Origin: Acidobacteriota bacterium
Lineage (GTDB): Bacteria; Acidobacteriota; Vicinamibacteria; Vicinamibacterales; UBA8438
Assembly: GCA_011523485.1 (NCBI GenBank)
Contig: WTGR01000580.1
Span: 1-8,963 of the forward strand
Length of the DNA: 8,963 nucleotides
Reading direction: 5' to 3'
Shown here: positions 6,814-8,963 of the stretch, one piece after another
Layout of the letters: the number at the start of each line of letters is the position of its first letter
How positions within the stretch are numbered: the stretch's first letter is position 1
Notes under the pieces: generated by a model
Seen by the model: the letters and a program-made list of their open reading frames with translations, nothing else
Databases searched by the model: none
Told to the model about the DNA's origin: nothing
Program-made: the position numbers and the translations under genes

Positions 6814-8064
6814 CTACTCCTCGACCACGACCGGCTCCACCCTTCTGGCCGGCCGGCGCAGGTTGACGCCGCGCCTGGATGTCCGAATGAACTCGACCAG
6901 GTAGCGAACCTCGTGGCCGTCGAGATTCTCGTCGGTATCGATGCGGGCCAGCGCCCGCGTCGTGTTGAGCTTGGACTGCAGCAGATAGCGGAAGGCCCGC
7001 TTCAACTGGGTGATGGTCTGGGGCGAGGCGCCGCGGCGCTGAAGGCCGATGGTGTTGACGCCGTACAGCCGGGCCCGATTGCCCACCGTCTTCCCGTACG
7101 GCAGCGCGTCCATGGTGACCACGCTGTAGCCGCCGATGAACGCCTGCCGCCCGACGCGGCAGAACTGGTGGACGCCGGAGAAGGCGCTGATCGTCGCCTC
7201 GTCCTCGACCACGACGTGGCCGCCCAGCGTGGCGCCGTTGCCGAAGATCGTCTTGTTGCCGACGATGCAGTCGTGCGCCACGTGCGCGTAGGCCATGAAC
7301 ACGTTGTCGTTGCCGACGAGGGTCAGCCCCCCGCCGCCGCGCGTCCCGCGATGAATGGTGACGAATTCCCGGATCACGTTCCGGTGGCCGATGACGAGGC
7401 GCGTCTCCTCCCCCTCGTACTTGAGGTCCTGCGGAATGAGCCCGACGGAGGCGAAAGGAAAGATCTCGCACTCGTCGCCCAGCTCGGTATCGCCGTCCAC
7501 GACGGCCGACGCGCCCACCCGGCAACCGCGCCCCATTCTGACGCCGGCCCCGACGATGGCGTGGGGGCCGACGACCGTGTCGGGACCGAGCACGGCGTCC
7601 TGGTGAACCTTGGCCGTCTTGTCGACGTAGGCGGATCGCTCTATGCCGACCAGCAGCTCCGCCTCCGCCACGGTCTGTCCGTCCACCGTCGCCACGCCCC
7701 GGACGACGGCCACCTCCGCGTCGCGGCTGCGGAGCGTCACGTCGAGGCACAGCCGGTCCCCCGGAAACACCTGCTTGCGGAACTTCGCGTTGTTGACGCC
7801 GCGCAGCGCCGCCAGCCCCGTGGGGACGTCGCTCGACGGGCCGAGCAGCAGCAACGTCGCCACCTGCATCAGCGTCTCGATCATCATGACGCCGGGCATC
7901 AACGGGTTTCCGGGAAAATGACCCTGGAAGTACTCCTCGTTGACGGTGACGTTCTTCACCGCGCGCACGCGGCGGCCCGGCTCGTGCTCGACGACGCTGT
8001 CGACGAGCAGGGACGGATAGCGGTGACGGAGACGGTCGAGAACGACAGGTATGTCGAGAGGCAC
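6814..8064 (-). CDS. fabZ-lpxA: FabZ-LpxA fusion: (3R)-hydroxyacyl-ACP dehydratase / UDP-GlcNAc acyltransferase
   Basis: One uninterrupted 416-aa frame carries two enzymes usually encoded by adjacent genes. Residues 1-141 are a hot-dog-fold Fab[10 protein letters not shown] (14-22), and active-site [15 protein letters not shown] with His49 and Glu63 at the usual spacing. Residues about 142-416 are LpxA: left-handed beta-helix hexapeptide repeats, [16 protein letters not shown] (201-216), [10 protein letters not shown] (232-241), catalytic His264 in AHVAHDC, GVHQFC (297-302), and the C-terminal helical domain. The equivalents of E. coli His125, His144, His160, Gln161 and the acyl-ruler Gly173 are all present (264, 283, 299, 300, 312). 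FabZ makes trans-2-enoyl-ACP for fatty acid elongation and competes with LpxA for 3-hydroxyacyl-ACP. The start is GTG at 8064, which gives a normal FabZ N-terminus; no strong Shine-Dalgarno is visible. The stop is TAG. No linker or internal Met lies at the junction. Confidence 0.93.
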   Translation of the reverse strand: MPLDIPVVLDRLRHRYPSLLVDSVVEHEPGRRVRAVKNVTVNEEYFQGHFPGNPLMPGVMMIETLMQVATLLLLGPSSDVPTGLAALRGVNNAKFRKQVFPGDRLCLDVTLRSRDAEVAVVRGVATVDGQTVAEAELLVGIERSAYVDKTAKVHQDAVLGPDTVVGPHAIVGAGVRMGRGCRVGASAVVDGDTELGDECEIFPFASVGLIPQDLKYEGEETRLVIGHRNVIREFVTIHRGTRGGGGLTLVGNDNVFMAYAHVAHDCIVGNKTIFGNGATLGGHVVVEDEATISAFSGVHQFCRVGRQAFIGGYSVVTMDALPYGKTVGNRARLYGVNTIGLQRRGASPQTITQLKRAFRYLLQSKLNTTRALARIDTDENLDGHEVRYLVEFIRTSRRGVNLRRPARRVEPVVVEE

Positions 8065-8095
8065 GTGTGTCCGGGCTCAAGTGAACGCGGGCGCC

Positions 8096-8124
8096 AGTCT
8101 ACAGGGCCGCACACCCGCAGTCCA
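8096..8124 (-). promoter_or_regulatory. Candidate sigma70-like promoter before fabZ-lpxA
   Basis: On the minus strand TGGACT (8124-8119) and TAGACT (8101-8096) are separated by exactly 17 bases. Each matches four of six consensus positions for -35 and -10. Transcription would start about 25 bases before the GTG at 8064, in the widest intergenic gap of the window (119 bp). In DNA this GC-rich such matches can occur by chance, so this is only a candidate. Confidence 0.25.
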
Positions 8125-8183
8125 CCCGGCGGACGATCCGACCGACGGCACTGGCCGGCCGGGAAACGACCTGCGGCGTGCCA

Positions 8184-8789
8184 TCAGCGTCCGTTCAGGT
8201 CGTCTATGACCAGTTGCGTCAGATCGAGCGCCGGATTCGCCCAGACCAGCCCGGCCGAGTTCAGGATGAAATCGATCCCGCGCGCGCCGGCGACCGAGGC
8301 AAGTGCGGGGCCCAGCCTCGAGTCCAGATCCACCTGGAGTCTCTGTTGCAGATCCGTCACCTCCGCGTCGGCGTCCTGGGTGACGCGCTGCATCTCGGCC
8401 TGGGCGTCCTCCGTGTCGCGCTGAATGTCGACCTGCAGGCGGGCGATGTCGCGACCCAGGCCCTGACGGGCCTCGAGGCTCATGACCGTCTCGCCCTGCG
8501 CCAGTCGCTGCTGCATGCTCAGCAGGCTCTGGTTCTTGGCGTCGATCTGGGTCTGCAGCGTGGCCTGCCGCGCTTCGATCTCCGCGCGCTTCGCCTCGAG
8601 CAACTGCTGCACCTGGGCGTTGGCGCTCTGTCCGGGAACCGACTCGGCGACGACGCGTTGCAGATCCACGAAGGCGTACCTGGTGCCGGCCGGGAACGGC
8701 AGCGAAGACCGGGCCTGCGCGGCCGCGGGCGCAACGGTGACTCCGGACAGTGCAGCGGCGAGCAACGTCGTCAGGGCAACAAGTCTCAT
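8184..8789 (-). CDS. skp: OmpH/Skp-family periplasmic chaperone
   Basis: Periplasmic holdase that would carry unfolded outer-membrane proteins to the BAM complex. The product is 201 aa. A Sec signal peptide (MRLVALTTLLAAALSG, then VTVAPAAAQA) is likely cleaved after AQA at about residue 26. RYAFVDLQRVVAES (about 37-50) is the conserved first strand. It is followed by a long, Gln/Glu/Ala-rich coiled coil (about 55-155) that forms the tentacles. The end (IDFILNSAGLVWANPALDLT, then QLVIDDLNG) matches the OmpH C-terminal core. I chose the ATG at 8789 because GAGGA lies seven bases upstream and it begins a proper signal peptide. A longer frame from 8855 adds 22 residues that would bury the signal. 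It follows the probable bamA gene by 82 bp, the common bamA-skp order. Confidence 0.9.
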   Translation of the reverse strand: MRLVALTTLLAAALSGVTVAPAAAQARSSLPFPAGTRYAFVDLQRVVAESVPGQSANAQVQQLLEAKRAEIEARQATLQTQIDAKNQSLLSMQQRLAQGETVMSLEARQGLGRDIARLQVDIQRDTEDAQAEMQRVTQDADAEVTDLQQRLQVDLDSRLGPALASVAGARGIDFILNSAGLVWANPALDLTQLVIDDLNGR

Positions 8790-8796
8790 CGGGTAT

Positions 8797-8801
8797 TCCT
8801 C
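8797..8801 (-). promoter_or_regulatory. Ribosome-binding site of skp/ompH
   Basis: GAGGA on the minus strand lies seven bases before the ATG at 8789. It is the best Shine-Dalgarno match in the window and decides the start over the upstream in-frame ATG at 8855. Confidence 0.7.
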
Positions 8802-8871
8802 GTGGGCGCGCGACCCCCAGCCGCGCGCGGCCTGGATGGTTGACAACGAATGCATGGACCCGGTTGCGTCG

Positions 8872-8963
8872 TCAGAACGTCGTGCCCATCGCGAAACGGA
8901 ATCCGTGGCGTTCCTGCGGCTGATAGCGATCGTTGAAGATGCCTTCCACCTGCGGGTTGTAGT
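8872..8963 (-). CDS. bamA: C-terminal end of an outer-membrane beta-barrel protein, probably BamA (5' part outside window)
   Basis: Only 30 codons and the TGA stop are implied here, reading in from the right edge; about 29 residues can be translated. The tail ends in HGFRFAMGTTF, an amphipathic final beta-strand with a C-terminal phenylalanine, the signal recognised by the BAM machinery. Location directly before skp and a lipid A cluster strongly suggests BamA, the essential barrel-assembly protein, but the fragment is too short to exclude another barrel protein such as a TonB-dependent receptor. The 82-bp gap to skp holds the skp ribosome-binding site and a 12-bp GC palindrome, without a clear terminator. 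Confidence 0.6.
   Translation of the reverse strand, partial: YNPQVEGIFNDRYQPQERHGFRFAMGTTF

Noticed and set aside
6794..8080. Upstream extension of the lpxI frame through the fabZ-lpxA region
   Set aside because: LpxI begins with its normal [10 protein letters not shown] start at 6793; the extension is Arg-rich shadow sequence.
8820..8831. 12-bp palindrome (GCCGCGCGCGGC) between bamA and skp as a terminator
   Set aside because: No T-run follows on the minus strand, the loop would consume much of the palindrome, and short GC palindromes are common at this base composition.
8790..8855. Longer skp with start at 8855
   Set aside because: It would place 22 non-hydrophobic residues before the signal peptide, and the good ribosome-binding site serves the ATG at 8789.

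Overview
This window is a dense, single-direction gene block. Every supported gene is on the minus strand, so transcription runs from the right edge to the left edge. The DNA is very GC-rich (roughly two thirds or more by eye). The genes point to a diderm bacterium that makes lipid A and synthesises menaquinone by the futalosine route. My best guess is an Acidobacteriota lineage such as Vicinamibacteria, based on high GC, LpxI rather than LpxH, and futalosine menaquinone genes next to an outer-membrane block. That placement is inference and unverified; Myxococcota-like or other LpxI-bearing diderms remain possible.

Envelope half, in transcription order: the last codons of an outer-membrane beta-barrel gene (probably bamA, 8963-8872); a Skp/OmpH-type periplasmic chaperone (8789-8184); a single ORF fusing FabZ to LpxA (8064-6814); LpxI, the UDP-2,3-diacylglucosamine hydrolase (6793-5954); and a Gfo/Idh/MocA oxidoreductase (5957-4989) whose position resembles GnnA. 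LpxD, LpxB and a GnnB aminotransferase are not in the window.

Quinone half: an MqnE-like protein that has lost the radical-SAM cysteines (4992-4096); MqnA chorismate dehydratase (4099-3299); MqnC cyclase (3302-2085); an MqnX-type aminodeoxyfutalosine deaminase (2076-838); and an MqnP/UbiA-family prenyltransferase (804-1, running off the left edge). A canonical MqnE, MqnB and MqnD must lie elsewhere if the pathway is complete.

Four consecutive junctions (lpxI/oxidoreductase, oxidoreductase/mqnE-like, mqnE-like/mqnA, mqnA/mqnC) are 4-bp ATGA stop/start overlaps, so the lipid A and menaquinone halves are physically and probably translationally coupled. The largest non-coding gaps are 119 bp (8065-8183, with a weak candidate promoter) and 82 bp (8790-8871). 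No stretch over 300 bp lacks a gene. I saw no tRNA, rRNA, CRISPR array, insertion sequence or convincing terminator.

The most notable item is the cysteine-free MqnE homologue, an intact and tightly coupled apparent pseudoenzyme inside the menaquinone operon. The FabZ-LpxA fusion is second.
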